Below are positions 1 to 8,392 of a stretch of 64,000 nucleotides of DNA, one piece after another. Numbering within the stretch: the first letter of the stretch is position 1; the number at the start of each line of letters is the position of its first letter. Made by a program: the position numbers and the translations under genes. The notes beneath the pieces were generated by a model. It was given only the letters and a program-made list of their open reading frames with translations, ran no database searches and was not told where the DNA came from. Source of the DNA: Tritrichomonas musculus (lineage: Eukaryota > Parabasalia > Tritrichomonadida > Tritrichomonadidae); assembly GCA_039105265.1 (NCBI GenBank), contig JAPFFF010000061.1, positions 124,001 through 188,000 on the forward strand, written 5' to 3'.

Positions 1-246
1 TTTTCTGTATTTTCAACTTTTTCATCTTTTTCCTGACAATCTAAATTTTTGATAACTTCTTCGGGGTCATCATCACTTTTCTGTGCTTTTGGTTGATTTT
101 TCTTAATTATTGGTGTTGGCTGAGATTTGTATGCATCTTCTGAAATAAATTCGACTTCTGAGCTATAATCTTCATCTGATGATAAGCTTCTTTTATTTGG
201 AACTGGTTGACTTATTTGTTGAAAACGTGGATTTTTTGAGCCATGT
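1..246 (-). CDS. Edge of the Lys-rich helical-repeat gene beside Maverick A (partial)
   Basis: Minus-strand open frame that abuts the Maverick A terminus at 247; in this copy the rest lies to the left of the window. It is the same sequence as 13456-13701, where more of the gene can be seen (entry 12060-13701). The visible part is polar and acidic, rich in Ser, Asp and Glu. Confidence 0.5.
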
Positions 247-528
247 AGTAGTATAGTATAGGCTCCGCTATCGCCAAGCCTATACTTAAGCCCATTTTAC
301 AGCCACTTGGAGCCTTTGGAAGCCCCCCAGAGCCTTCAAAAAGCTCCAACCACCTCGATAATTCAAAAAGTTCGCAACAAAAAAATTCCAAACTCATATT
401 TTTATCGTCTCGTTGTAAAAATTATTTTGACACAAAAAAATGTATTTCTTGAAGATTCCGTTAAGATAATCCCTTCGAATCAAGAAGTTGTTTTATAATG
501 ATTGAAATGTACCCGACGCTCAATCCAG
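247..528. repeat. Maverick A left terminal inverted repeat (array copy 1)
   Basis: Identical to 27157-27438, the left inverted repeat of the complete element. Its inner end covers the first codons of the following gene. Confidence 0.9.
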
Positions 529-1439
529 CTGAAGAACAAACACCAATCCCTATAGAATATGCTTACTTTTTGGAAGATGGAGAGCAAGACCCCAGCAAAC
601 CAAATCGATACTACTTTAATTTTCCACAAGAATGGTGCACTTCAAATAGAGGAGAATCTATTGTTGGGGTAAGAAATATGTGGTTGATTGCGAGAAGAAG
701 AAAAATTGAATTCACCATCACAATTGCAAAATTTCAAAAGAAATATTTTAATATAGTGGAAGGGAATGATACGACTTCAAAAATAAATAATATGATATTA
801 TTGTATAAAGATAATATTAAAGTAAAAGATGTAAAAGTTATCGATTGGATGTCGATAGAAGGAGATTTTAGAGGATTCTTTAATGCTATTCATACATCAA
901 TAAAAAACTATATAGCAACATGGTGGAAGGACGTCAATGAAATATTTGTACAGTCAGATACTGATATTTTAAATAGAGATATACAATCTGATGGCTATTA
1001 TGATGAGAGGGGTTTTCATGAAAAAATATATTCAGAACGAAATAATAATGATGCGGATGAATATGGTGTAGCATTCAAATTAAAAGAAACAAATAAAGAT
1101 TTTGATGAAGTATTTAATATTGGTGATGGAGTTAGTCAAAACAATAAAGATGTTTATTTAAAGTACTATGATAAAGTTTTAACGTTTGATAATGTATGGG
1201 ATAGACATTCATGTAAAGTTTATTCATCAATAGCAGAACAATCAAATCGTTATTATATTGGTAATTCGAATGTTAATTTCAACCCCATCAAATACTTTAA
1301 GCTGAATTCAACAGACCAAAGATTTTGGATTGATTTATATTCTGCGCGTGAATATAAAGCACCATTTAAATTACCAGTCGGTGAAAGCTTTGCTATAGAG
1401 ATGATATTCTTACCATACAAGAAGATGTTATATGTTTAA
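498..1439 (+). CDS. Capsid-like protein of Maverick A (array copy 1), candidate penton
   Basis: Identical to the gene at 27408-28349; see that entry. Confidence 0.6.
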   Translation: MIEMYPTLNPAEEQTPIPIEYAYFLEDGEQDPSKPNRYYFNFPQEWCTSNRGESIVGVRNMWLIARRRKIEFTITIAKFQKKYFNIVEGNDTTSKINNMILLYKDNIKVKDVKVIDWMSIEGDFRGFFNAIHTSIKNYIATWWKDVNEIFVQSDTDILNRDIQSDGYYDERGFHEKIYSERNNNDADEYGVAFKLKETNKDFDEVFNIGDGVSQNNKDVYLKYYDKVLTFDNVWDRHSCKVYSSIAEQSNRYYIGNSNVNFNPIKYFKLNSTDQRFWIDLYSAREYKAPFKLPVGESFAIEMIFLPYKKMLYV

Positions 1440-1449
1440 ATAAATTTAA

Positions 1450-1908
1450 ATGACTTACAAAACAATAGAGGAGTTATATAAAAAGTTTCCATGGAAAACA
1501 CCATCAAAATTTGTTCCTCTTGCAAAACGATATGGATTTACAGAAGAAGCAGCATTAAATTATTTGAAGAATATAGTGCATGATGTTAAAGTACCAAAGG
1601 CAAAATTTATGAATATATATTCAAAACACTCAGGAGGATATCAAATGGACACTTTCATAAATGACAAAACAAAAGATGGTTTGAATTATCTGATGTTTAT
1701 AAATATCAATACCCGAAAGGCTTTTTGTTATGCGATGAGAGGGAAGGGAGCAAAAGAAGTAGCTAGAGCATTAAATCAATTTTTAGTAGATGAACCAAAT
1801 GTTTATTCTATTACTTCTGACCAGGATGCCGCCTATTTGTCCAACGATGTTTTGCAAATAATGAAGGCAAAAAATATTATATACAATACTACGGAAGACA
1901 ATAATCAT
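1450..1908 (+). pseudogene. Integrase of Maverick A, partial (array copy 1)
   Basis: First part of the Maverick integrase gene, identical to the start of the complete gene at 28360-29436. It is cut by the array seam, beyond which the sequence belongs to Maverick B. Confidence 0.85.
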
Positions 1909-2143
1909 TGATGAACCCCTTTTCGATTTGACTGATTGTGTGTCCGCTGTGTGTGAGCTTCAAACGTGTTTTAGTACCGACGGGCATAGGTACATCTTTA
2001 TTCTGAAACTCTTCAGTGACGAATGAGAATGTATTATCCCCACCGTTTTTCTGTACGAGGTTTCTGAGTGTATCGTTAAAGAATTCGAGAATATCACCTT
2101 CATCATTTCCACTGTTTTTGAATTGAGCGTTCTGATATGTCAT
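1909..2143 (-). pseudogene. Major capsid protein of Maverick B, N-terminal part
   Basis: About 78 codons from an ATG at 2143 to the array seam. The residues around SGHTISQIEKGFI recall the N-terminal strand region of Polinton double jelly-roll capsid proteins, and Maverick A has a comparable NNTADIYNGFI stretch at the same depth. The leader reads CTATTTTTTTAT followed by ACCCAAATG, matching the start motif of the other Maverick B genes. It is divergent from the 106-aa gene, with a shared 79-bp gap. The capsid assignment rests on this short stretch and the gene context, so it is moderate. Confidence 0.5.
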
Positions 2144-2222
2144 TTGGGTTCACATAAAAAAATAGGAAGTACTGTTGATGAACTAGCATTGAATAAATCA
2201 CTTTTTATTCCCAACTCAAAAT
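2144..2222. promoter_or_regulatory. Divergent promoter of Maverick B
   Basis: The gap between two diverging genes has a start motif on each side. The plus strand has TCACTTTTTATT at 2198-2209, then AACTCAAA just before the ATG at 2223. The minus strand has CTATTTTTTTAT, then ACCCAAATG. The same pair of blocks precedes the genes starting at 2636 and 5107. TCAYTTTT resembles the trichomonad initiator. Confidence 0.55.
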
Positions 2223-2543
2223 ATGGCGTTCGGAAGCTGGTTGAAGAATCTCGGTAAGAAGATAGTTAATGGATTCAAGAAAGTAATACCCATCGCAAAA
2301 AAAGTAGGGAAAGTTGTTAAGAATACCGTAGCTCCAATACTCGGAACTATAGGTAATGCTATCGGTGGTAAAGCTGGGAAAGCACTTGATATCGCAAGTA
2401 GCATTACCGGTACTGCAGCAGATAAAGCTCTCTCCATCACTGATAAAGTCGATAACTACATCAAAACGAATGGGCGTTCAGCGATGGATGATTGGATAGC
2501 TCATGAGAGAAACCTCTCAAAACACCTCGTAATCCCTAAATAA
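2223..2543 (+). CDS. Small amphipathic virion protein of Maverick B
   Basis: 106 aa. The N-terminal half is a run of Lys-rich amphipathic helices (GSWLKNLGKKIVNGFKKV, then IAKKVGKVV), followed by a Gly/Ala-rich hydrophobic stretch (residues about 38-65). This pattern fits the membrane-active minor virion proteins (protein VI- or pX-like) carried by Polintons and adenoviruses. Maverick A has a functional counterpart at 30358-31098 in a similar position near the capsid gene. The role is inferred from composition and context, with no catalytic motif to test. Confidence 0.5.
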   Translation: MAFGSWLKNLGKKIVNGFKKVIPIAKKVGKVVKNTVAPILGTIGNAIGGKAGKALDIASSITGTAADKALSITDKVDNYIKTNGRSAMDDWIAHERNLSKHLVIPK

Positions 2544-2635
2544 ACGTGTTTGATAACGATTGATAACGATTGAATATTTATGAAATCATTCAGAAATTAT
2601 CATTAATAATTCACTATTTTTATTAACACTCAAAC

Positions 2636-2989
2636 ATGGATGTTAAGATTATAGAGCCCATCACGCACTACATTAAAGAATTCGATACACCTAACGACTT
2701 CGATTCATGGTATAAGTCCCATCAAGAAGAGCTCGATAAACTCACCACTCACAAACTCAACAAGATGTATCACATCAATGGATATCGCATCACGCGTATT
2801 AAAGGTGTATTATCACTCAAGAAAGCATCTCGAAAATCAACTCCTAAAGATGATATCATCACTGATAATTCAGAGAACGAGCAGCGTTTCATAGCTATCG
2901 AAAATGAGATATCAGATATGTCTGAAGATATCAAGAATATTAAGATTGCTTTAAAATCTATAGAGAACTACTTCTCAAACCTCGAATGA
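2636..2989 (+). CDS. 117-aa coiled-coil protein of Maverick B
   Basis: The N-terminal domain (about residues 1-62) contains HYIKEFDTPNDFDSWYKSH and INGYRITRIKGVLSLKK, which looks like a compact basic DNA- or virion-binding domain. Residues about 85-117 are heptad-like and likely form a coiled coil. The leader carries TCACT then TTTTTATTAACACTCAAAC, the Maverick B start motif. It ends one base before the convergent ATPase gene. I recall similar short proteins near Maverick ATPase genes, but cannot name the function. Confidence 0.45.
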   Translation: MDVKIIEPITHYIKEFDTPNDFDSWYKSHQEELDKLTTHKLNKMYHINGYRITRIKGVLSLKKASRKSTPKDDIITDNSENEQRFIAIENEISDMSEDIKNIKIALKSIENYFSNLE

Positions 2990-2990
2990 G

Positions 2991-3851
2991 TTATAATTGA
3001 ATGAATGTTTCCCCACCGTCAATCACTTGAATTACGAGATATGGATGAGAGTCGGGATACTCATTCTTTAACGACATGATATTCTCATATTTTTCATAGA
3101 AATCATCGAAACAGAGGTTAGAAGCTGATTGACTATAGATATATCGCAATTGTTGTTTATTGAAGCATGGGAATATGAATAACGTAGTGATTTCGTTTTT
3201 GATATGAGGCTTGAGTCCCTTCCATCCCTGAATCAAGAGAAAGAATGTCATATTCGTATGTCGACAACGACGTAATAATTGCGAGAAATATGATGTTTCA
3301 TTCGTGAAGAGTTTGCTGTTACTGATATCATCAAACAACACAAGCGTATGAAGATACTTTTTATTGAAATCATCAATGTGTAATGTATTGAATAATCCCT
3401 CAATATCACTCTTCGTGATGTTTAATTGTGGATCGTTGAGCATGTTTTCGAGATGATTATTCTTAATGGAGTAATACTCATTCTTCGATTTAATGATTTT
3501 CTCGATAGTTTTCTCAGCATCGGATTCACTCACGGTTATTATCGGTAATCGAGATTCTATTAAAGATTTCAATGCTAAGAAAGATCTATCACTTTCATTC
3601 CCATCTTTAGTAACATAAACGAGTAGATGATGAGTATTCATTAACGATATTTTTATCACCTCTTCCAGAGCTATCACAGTCTTCCCCTGCCCTTGTTTAC
3701 CAACGATTACATTAACTGAATTATATCTCACGTTAATCTCAGGATGTATCTTATCGATGAATGCTCCACTCATATCTTTCTTCTTACTCGTTAATACCTC
3801 ATTCACTTTATTTTTAACGATATCGTTTAACGATATATTCTCAGGTATCAT
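2991..3851 (-). CDS. Genome-packaging ATPase of Maverick B
   Basis: 286 aa. A P-loop GKQGQGKT lies at residues 51-58, and a Walker B-like hydrophobic stretch LVLFDD at 170-175 is followed by Ser/Asn. RRCRHTNMTFFLLIQ about 20 residues later matches the sensor region of FtsK/HerA-type packaging ATPases of Polintons and other double jelly-roll viruses. The length is usual for this family. Its role would be to drive DNA into the capsid. It is clearly diverged from the Maverick A ATPase, which shows that A and B are separate lineages. It lies between the 117-aa and 401-aa genes and looks whole. Confidence 0.85.
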   Translation of the reverse strand: MIPENISLNDIVKNKVNEVLTSKKKDMSGAFIDKIHPEINVRYNSVNVIVGKQGQGKTVIALEEVIKISLMNTHHLLVYVTKDGNESDRSFLALKSLIESRLPIITVSESDAEKTIEKIIKSKNEYYSIKNNHLENMLNDPQLNITKSDIEGLFNTLHIDDFNKKYLHTLVLFDDISNSKLFTNETSYFSQLLRRCRHTNMTFFLLIQGWKGLKPHIKNEITTLFIFPCFNKQQLRYIYSQSASNLCFDDFYEKYENIMSLKNEYPDSHPYLVIQVIDGGETFIQL

Positions 3852-3901
3852 GTTTATGAAATGTAAAAATATATATCACAACAGCATCATTCGTATCCCA
3901 C

Positions 3902-5107
3902 TTACTCTTCAGGATAAGTAATTCCAGATGTTGAATAAGTAAATCCAGGCATTGGAGTATCGGGATCTATTGGTGCATCTTCATCAGCGGCAGCAGCTAA
4001 TCGAGCATCAATATATGTATCAGAAAATGGAGCTGGTGGTGGTGCTGCTGAAGTATTGAATTCAGATGGACCCATGACATATTCACCTGGATGAGCTCCA
4101 ACAACTCTTACTCCACCTACTACTGTGTTTATTTCGCTAACGATGAAATTAACGACTCCATCATAAGCATGAGTATTCGTGTTATCTTTAAATGCTGATA
4201 TCATTGCGCGTACCATATTCATAGTAGATGCTTTACCGTTTTCACTACGTTTCAACTTATCGAATTCTTTCTTAGTGAGTGTGTTATGTGGATCTAATGC
4301 TGATTTAAGTGATTGATTCCATACCTTTGATGAGAGTTTACCGATGAATTTCAACTTCTCAGGACCCGTCAATGCACGTCCGATACTGGTTTCAACGATT
4401 GCAGCAGCATCATCAAAAGCGGGTTGGAAGAGGTATTTCTTGAAGATCGCGTATGCCGATAAATTCTTAGGTGCTGTCGATGTGTATCGCTTACTATTAA
4501 CTGCATCTTTATAGAATGGGAAGTTCTGATCGTAGTAACTAGTATCGAGGCAAACTCTACCGACATTCTCAACTAAGTCTTGTGATGTAGCATCATCGTA
4601 ACCGAAGTATTGAGGATTGAATTGATCGCGAAGGAAATCTCTCTTACTATATACTTTAACTTCATTTCCGTGAGCATCAACATGTGATTTACCTCGCTGA
4701 TTTCTTACTTGTGCACGTGCAGCTCTTGTAGGAAGTGCGGTGTTATATACTAAATCGTCAGCCCATTCACTCTTCTTTGTAGTCCATCCATTAACGATTA
4801 ATGGATTACCACGTTTATCATAAACGATGACATCAGGGATATTATCACCATTAACATCAGTGAGATTCGCTAATACAGCAGGACCGTTGGGATCACGCTT
4901 ATTCAAGTACCATGGTGAGTTAGGTGATGATTGATTGTGTTTCTGTATCATAGCTTCAGCGTTTTGTGGAGCGATAGCACTCTTAACACGTTTAACATCA
5001 CGTTTGATATCGAGAACTATATTCATCAATGAATCCATACCAGGTTTCTTCTCAGCAGTTACTTGCTTAGGAGTATATCGCAATTGAGGGTAATTTTGTT
5101 CTGTCAT
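3902..5107 (-). CDS. 401-aa structural-type protein of Maverick B with a DxNGD loop
   Basis: The open frame begins at 5149, but the ATG at 5107 is preferred because the Maverick B leader (TTTTTTTATT, then ACTCAAATG) sits directly before it. The protein starts MTEQNYPQLRYTPKQ. Its centre has DVNGDNIPDVIVYDKRGNPL followed by an NG and Trp/Thr/Lys-rich strand. The spacing DxNxDxxxD resembles an EF-hand/dockerin-type calcium loop. The same module recurs in the 750-aa protein of Maverick C. The C-terminus is Pro/Ala-rich. A minor capsid or scaffold role is plausible but unproven. Confidence 0.5.
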   Translation of the reverse strand: MTEQNYPQLRYTPKQVTAEKKPGMDSLMNIVLDIKRDVKRVKSAIAPQNAEAMIQKHNQSSPNSPWYLNKRDPNGPAVLANLTDVNGDNIPDVIVYDKRGNPLIVNGWTTKKSEWADDLVYNTALPTRAARAQVRNQRGKSHVDAHGNEVKVYSKRDFLRDQFNPQYFGYDDATSQDLVENVGRVCLDTSYYDQNFPFYKDAVNSKRYTSTAPKNLSAYAIFKKYLFQPAFDDAAAIVETSIGRALTGPEKLKFIGKLSSKVWNQSLKSALDPHNTLTKKEFDKLKRSENGKASTMNMVRAMISAFKDNTNTHAYDGVVNFIVSEINTVVGGVRVVGAHPGEYVMGPSEFNTSAAPPPAPFSDTYIDARLAAAADEDAPIDPDTPMPGFTYSTSGITYPEE

Positions 5108-5601
5108 TTGAGTCTGAATAAAAAAACGATATCCCATAATCACATTCACTAACGATTATCCCACTGGCCCCTCGTTTCACCATGCTCGTCAACGTCATTC
5201 ACTCACGAATCTTATACTGTATAACGCCTCTCAATATCTTACCGCCCTCTCGATACCTATTAAAACACCATCAAATCTCCATAACTGATTTATCGTGTAT
5301 TAATTATCACTCACGTGATTTTCACCATGAAAACACACATCACATCGTTCCTGAGCACTCGCGTACGTCATGTCATGGGTGTGAAATCGATACCGGAACG
5401 TCATGAGTTGCATCCGAATTCGACCTCCAGATCACGTGTGTGCAATTTCTGAAAATCGACGTAAAACCCTGAAAAAGAGCTGTTTTTGGGGGTTTTGAGA
5501 CGAGTGAGACCCTGCACTATAAAGGGTGTAGGATTCCTTGGAATTTGGTATGGTTTCTCAAGGATTTCTTATCTTACCCGCCAACCCGCCAACCCTATAC
5601 T
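5108..5601. other. Maverick B terminal non-coding region
   Basis: There is no convincing gene. The stretch is richer in C and G than its surroundings, contains a TATA-like CACTATAAAGGG near 5516-5527 and a short direct repeat CCCGCCAA, and ends in CCTATACTACT. This is taken as the right terminus of Maverick B. Unlike A and C, the first bases inside the terminus do not form an obvious hairpin. Confidence 0.5.
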
Positions 5602-5857
5602 ACTAAATTTGAATAGTTCAATTTATGAATTAATTAGACAAATACGTACTGTTGAAGAATTAGATATAGAGATTATGAAATTGAAGAATGATCCTGATTA
5701 TGAAAGTTTCCTAGAGGAATTAGAGAAAGAGAAACAAAAATATGAATCCAAAAAAGCTGAAGTAATTCAAAACACTCAAACCTTAATCAACTTCATCGAA
5801 CAAAAAAAATCAACCACATCGAAAAAAATAAAATTATCAATAATATTGAAAGAGTAA
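5602..5857 (+). CDS. Coiled-coil gene, partial at the Maverick B edge
   Basis: Open frame of about 85 codons that continues leftwards into the Maverick B terminus. The natural part is taken to start at 5602. The protein is mostly heptad-like, with Glu/Lys-rich helices (about residues 8-65), then a basic tail. It resembles in style the other small coiled-coil genes of this block. The start lies outside what can be seen, so it is partial. Function unknown. Confidence 0.45.
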
Positions 5858-5869
5858 AAAATTATTTCT

Positions 5870-6109
5870 TTATTTAAAAGCATTAATTGTTTTTCCTAAT
5901 TCTTCAAATTTTTCTTTGAAGTTGTCTTTTCCGAATGCTTCTTGAGCTTCTTTGTATTTATTTTGGATGTCACTAAGAAAGATGGAAAGGACCTCTCCCA
6001 AATCATTGAGATAATCATTCATTTCTTCAAGTTCTTCTTGAGCTTCTTGGACGAGTTCCTGCTTTTTCGTGAATTCAAAAACGAGCTCGTAAAATCGTTT
6101 GTCACTCAT
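5870..6109 (-). CDS. 79-aa coiled-coil protein
   Basis: The frame opens at 6130, but the ATG at 6109 (MSDKRFYELVF) is preferred because ACCATTTTTTATTA directly precedes it, as for neighbouring genes. Residues about 10-55 are strongly helical (KKQELVQEAQEELEEM and onwards), a likely coiled coil. The stop is followed by TAAA. It is divergent from the surface-protein gene, with about 40 bp between. Function unknown. Confidence 0.55.
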   Translation of the reverse strand: MSDKRFYELVFEFTKKQELVQEAQEELEEMNDYLNDLGEVLSIFLSDIQNKYKEAQEAFGKDNFKEKFEELGKTINAFK

Positions 6110-6151
6110 TAATAAAAAATGGTCTGACATAACCGTTTTCTTTTTTATTAA
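6110..6151. promoter_or_regulatory. Bidirectional promoter with a GGTCTGACATAACCG block
   Basis: Only 42 bp separate the starts of two divergent genes. GGTCTGACATAACCG at 6121-6135 is a variant of the block GGTCTGTCAAAACCG found at 11771-11785. Initiator-like T-rich sequence follows on both sides (ACCATTTTTTATTA on the minus strand, TTTTCTTTTTTATTAA on the plus). Confidence 0.5.
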
Positions 6152-7393
6152 ATGTTGGTTATCTTTTTGATACTCATTAATCGACCATCAATTGAAGGAA
6201 TACCTGATGATGCTGAATGGATTTCTTGTTTTGATTGGGAAATTGTTAATGGACAATGGAAATCAGTTATACCAAATGATGACTTATCATGTTGGACAGA
6301 TTTTTCAACAACACCCAATTTAACACTTAAACAATCATTTACTGCCTGGAAATTTTGGATCATAGGAAAAATGTCTACCCGTCATGATGAGGCCGAACTA
6401 TTTTGGAATTCTCAAAAATATCTCATTAATGAATATTCCAATGTTGAACAAGATTGGATAATTGTTTTTGAATCAAATGAATTTCCCCTAATGCTAACAA
6501 ATATTATTATTAATGTTCAACAACATAGAAGCATCCAATTTCGAGGTATTGCATATTTAAGACATGAATCTTTAAATCCAGCAATTGAAGGAATACCTGA
6601 TGATGCTGAATGGATTTCTTGTTTTGATTGGGAAATTGTTAATGGTAAATGGGATTCTCCAATACCGAATGATGACTTAGAATGTTATACAAATTCAGGA
6701 TTAGCAAATAAGTTAACGCTTAAACAATCATTTACTGCTTGGAAATTTTGGATAATTGGTAAAAGTCAATCCTGGCATGGTGAGGCTGAACTTTTATGGA
6801 ATTCTCAAAATTATCTCATCAATGAAAGATCCGAGATCGCACAAGATTGGATAATTGTTTTTGAATCAAATGAATTTCCACAAATGCTAACAAATATTAT
6901 TATTAATGTTCAACCTAGTACATGCATCCAATTTCGAGGTATTGCATATTTAAAAAATGAATCTTTAAATCCATCTTTATCACGTTCACCATCACGTTCA
7001 CCAACATTCCGCCCATCAATTTCACCATCACGTTCACCATCTTTATCTCCAACAAATCGCCCATCTCTTTCACCATTACGTTCACCAACATTTAGTCCAT
7101 CACGTTCACCAACATTCCACCCATCAATTTCACCAATATTCCACCCATCAATTTCACCATCTTTTCAATTCACTATATCAGATCAATTCTCTGAATCCTA
7201 TCTTTTCAATTTCTCCTATCAATTCTCTCCATCAGATATTGAACAAAAGAATGTATCAAAAATAATAGGTTTATCTGTATCTATTCCATTACTAATTCTC
7301 ATGATTCTTGCTCTTGGAATTATCTTTTACAAAAATCAAACCAAATTTCAAACTGAAAATTTTAATTCAGACTCTGACTCAGTTGGACTTTAA
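6152..7393 (+). CDS. Predicted surface protein with two 130-aa repeats, Ser/Pro stalk and C-terminal membrane anchor
   Basis: 413 aa. Short hydrophobic N-terminus (MLVIFLILI), possibly a signal sequence. Two tandem repeats of about 130 aa start at residues 14 and 144 (each beginning IEGIPDDAEWISCFDWEIVNG) and are nearly identical at the DNA level at their starts. Residues about 275-345 are Ser/Pro-rich (SPSRSPTF-type) and suggest an extended stalk. A hydrophobic segment at about 371-393 (IIGLSVSIPLLILMILALGIIFY) is followed by a short charged tail, giving a type I membrane topology. The role may be adhesion or a surface coat. No known domain was recognised in the repeats. Confidence 0.65.
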   Translation: MLVIFLILINRPSIEGIPDDAEWISCFDWEIVNGQWKSVIPNDDLSCWTDFSTTPNLTLKQSFTAWKFWIIGKMSTRHDEAELFWNSQKYLINEYSNVEQDWIIVFESNEFPLMLTNIIINVQQHRSIQFRGIAYLRHESLNPAIEGIPDDAEWISCFDWEIVNGKWDSPIPNDDLECYTNSGLANKLTLKQSFTAWKFWIIGKSQSWHGEAELLWNSQNYLINERSEIAQDWIIVFESNEFPQMLTNIIINVQPSTCIQFRGIAYLKNESLNPSLSRSPSRSPTFRPSISPSRSPSLSPTNRPSLSPLRSPTFSPSRSPTFHPSISPIFHPSISPSFQFTISDQFSESYLFNFSYQFSPSDIEQKNVSKIIGLSVSIPLLILMILALGIIFYKNQTKFQTENFNSDSDSVGL

Positions 7394-7442
7394 AAAAATT
7401 AAATAAACAAATTTAATTGAATTAATCTCTTTTTTTTATTTA

Positions 7443-7703
7443 TTAAGGAGTAGTTAAAATTTTCTCTCTTGAATTGTAGATTTGAATCTTATCAAAGAAA
7501 TCATGTTCAATCATTGTTGTGAAAACAAATGGTGTGTTATGAACTTCTTTCTTAAATCGATCAAGATTGTTATTTTCAAGATCATTGATCATAACATTTA
7601 ATTTGAACATGAAAAATAACTTTAAATGTCGGAAATCAGACACGATATCATTTTTGAACAATTTTCTAAATTCTAATTCAAGGTCTTGTTCAGTAACAGT
7701 CAT
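7443..7703 (-). CDS. 86-aa protein of unknown function
   Basis: The protein begins MTVTEQDLELEFRKLF and is mainly helical, with a middle Met/Phe-rich stretch (FFMFKLNVMIND). The leader CTTTCATTTTTATTT is directly before the ATG and matches the block's initiator motif. The stop overlaps TAATAAATAAA. It is convergent with the surface-protein gene and in line with the 87-aa gene upstream. Confidence 0.5.
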   Translation of the reverse strand: MTVTEQDLELEFRKLFKNDIVSDFRHLKLFFMFKLNVMINDLENNNLDRFKKEVHNTPFVFTTMIEHDFFDKIQIYNSREKILTTP

Positions 7704-7738
7704 AAATAAAAATGAAAGCGGTTAAAAAACGGTTATGT

Positions 7739-8002
7739 TTATTTATTCTTTAACGTTTCTTCCAATTTTCGGAAATTCTCTCTGTTGGAAGTTGCTAAAA
7801 TCCCAACTGTTATTAGTAAAGAATGTAATTGTTCTTGTCTCTCTGGACGAGAATCATTTTTTAAATCAATTTCTTGATCAAAGAATTCTTCAGTCATTTT
7901 GATCATTTGGTCACAAGTTTTTTCAATTTCACCTCTAGTGAATTTTAATAAATTTATTAATTCTTTTTGTTTTTCACTAGGTAAACTTTGTTGGCCCTGC
8001 AT
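7739..8002 (-). CDS. 87-aa helical protein
   Basis: The protein begins MQGQQSLPSEKQKELINLLKF. It is helical throughout, with acidic and basic residues alternating. The leader AAAAAGTTTATTTTTTTAA precedes the ATG, and the stop runs into TAAATAAA. It lies 35 bp downstream of the expected end of its neighbour's promoter zone. Function unknown. Confidence 0.5.
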   Translation of the reverse strand: MQGQQSLPSEKQKELINLLKFTRGEIEKTCDQMIKMTEEFFDQEIDLKNDSRPERQEQLHSLLITVGILATSNRENFRKLEETLKNK

Positions 8003-8036
8003 TTAAAAAAATAAACTTTTTGAATGAATTGACTTT

Positions 8037-8215
8037 TTATTCAAAATTTTCAATTTGATTATTCAAGTTCCAGACATGTCCCCAATATAATTCTTTTATT
8101 TTTCTAAGTTCATCGAGTTTTTTGTTTGTCTCAGGCGTACTTTCTCCTTTGAGTAATTGATCATATTCATCAGAATTTTTCTTCCATTGTTCCCAAGTCA
8201 AATCTCTTCTTTTCT
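8037..8215 (-). other. Short open stretch without an evident start
   Basis: About 59 codons open on the minus strand with sensible composition (it contains DLTWEQWKKNSDEYDQLLKG and ends WNLNNQIENFE) but no ATG. It lies directly after the 58-aa gene. It may be a decayed small gene or part of a neighbour; no function is proposed. Confidence 0.3.
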
Positions 8216-8392
8216 TTATTTTTCTTCATATTCGGTTTTGTTAAATTCGTCTATCATCCCATGAAATATTCTATTGAGATTTTTGTTAATCTTTTTGAGA
8301 TGAGATTCTATTTTTTCCAATTCTGAAGAACATGGACAATTGGATACTTTAACATAATAATCCGCATACATTAACGTTAATAAAAGAAACAT
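8216..8392 (-). CDS. 58-aa small protein with Cys pair
   Basis: The protein starts MFLLLTLMYADYYVKV and includes NCPCSS and a helical Lys-rich middle. The start at 8392 is chosen because GTTCATTTTTATAA directly precedes it. That promoter and the first codons overlap the end of the 260-aa gene by 16 bases in another frame. The N-terminus is hydrophobic and could be a short signal or membrane segment. Function unknown. Confidence 0.4.
   Translation of the reverse strand: MFLLLTLMYADYYVKVSNCPCSSELEKIESHLKKINKNLNRIFHGMIDEFNKTEYEEK

Larger units (their letters stand above)
1..1908. repeat. 13,455-bp tandem array, first (partial) unit
   Basis: Bases 1-1908 are repeated exactly at 13456-15363 and 26911-28818. 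The window starts inside this unit. It holds the edge of the small-gene block (1-246) and the left end of Maverick A (247-1908). The unit ends where the two array copies switch to Maverick B sequence and the third copy continues into Maverick A, so the join is taken as 1908/1909. Confidence 0.95.
247..1908 (+). mobile_element. Maverick A left end, partial copy
   Basis: This begins with the element terminus AGTAGTATAGTATAGG and contains the left inverted repeat (247-528), the 313-aa capsid-like gene and the first part of the integrase gene. It is identical to 27157-28818, the left end of the complete Maverick A. It stops at the array seam, so it is a by-product of the 13,455-bp duplication rather than an independent insertion. 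Confidence 0.9.
1909..5601. mobile_element. Maverick B, right-hand part
   Basis: This belongs to a different Maverick/Polinton family from Maverick A: its ATPase and small proteins are diverged and its base composition is visibly less AT-rich. Parts in order: start of a major capsid gene (minus), small amphipathic protein (plus), 117-aa coiled-coil protein (plus), packaging ATPase (minus), 401-aa structural-type protein (minus), and a terminal non-coding stretch. The right end is placed at 5601 because the sequence there reads CCTATACTACT, the same terminal signature as Mavericks A and C. The left end is not in the window because the array seam cuts the capsid gene. The next bases do not repeat a visible left flank, so no target duplication can be scored. 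Confidence 0.75.

Noticed and set aside
212-498. Open frames of 61 and 63 aa within the Maverick A terminal repeat
   Set aside because: They occur in every copy of the repeat, on both strands, without a leader or sensible protein composition.
5182-5406. 74-aa open frame at the Maverick B terminus
   Set aside because: Odd composition (many His, Cys and Ser), no start motif, lies in terminal non-coding DNA.
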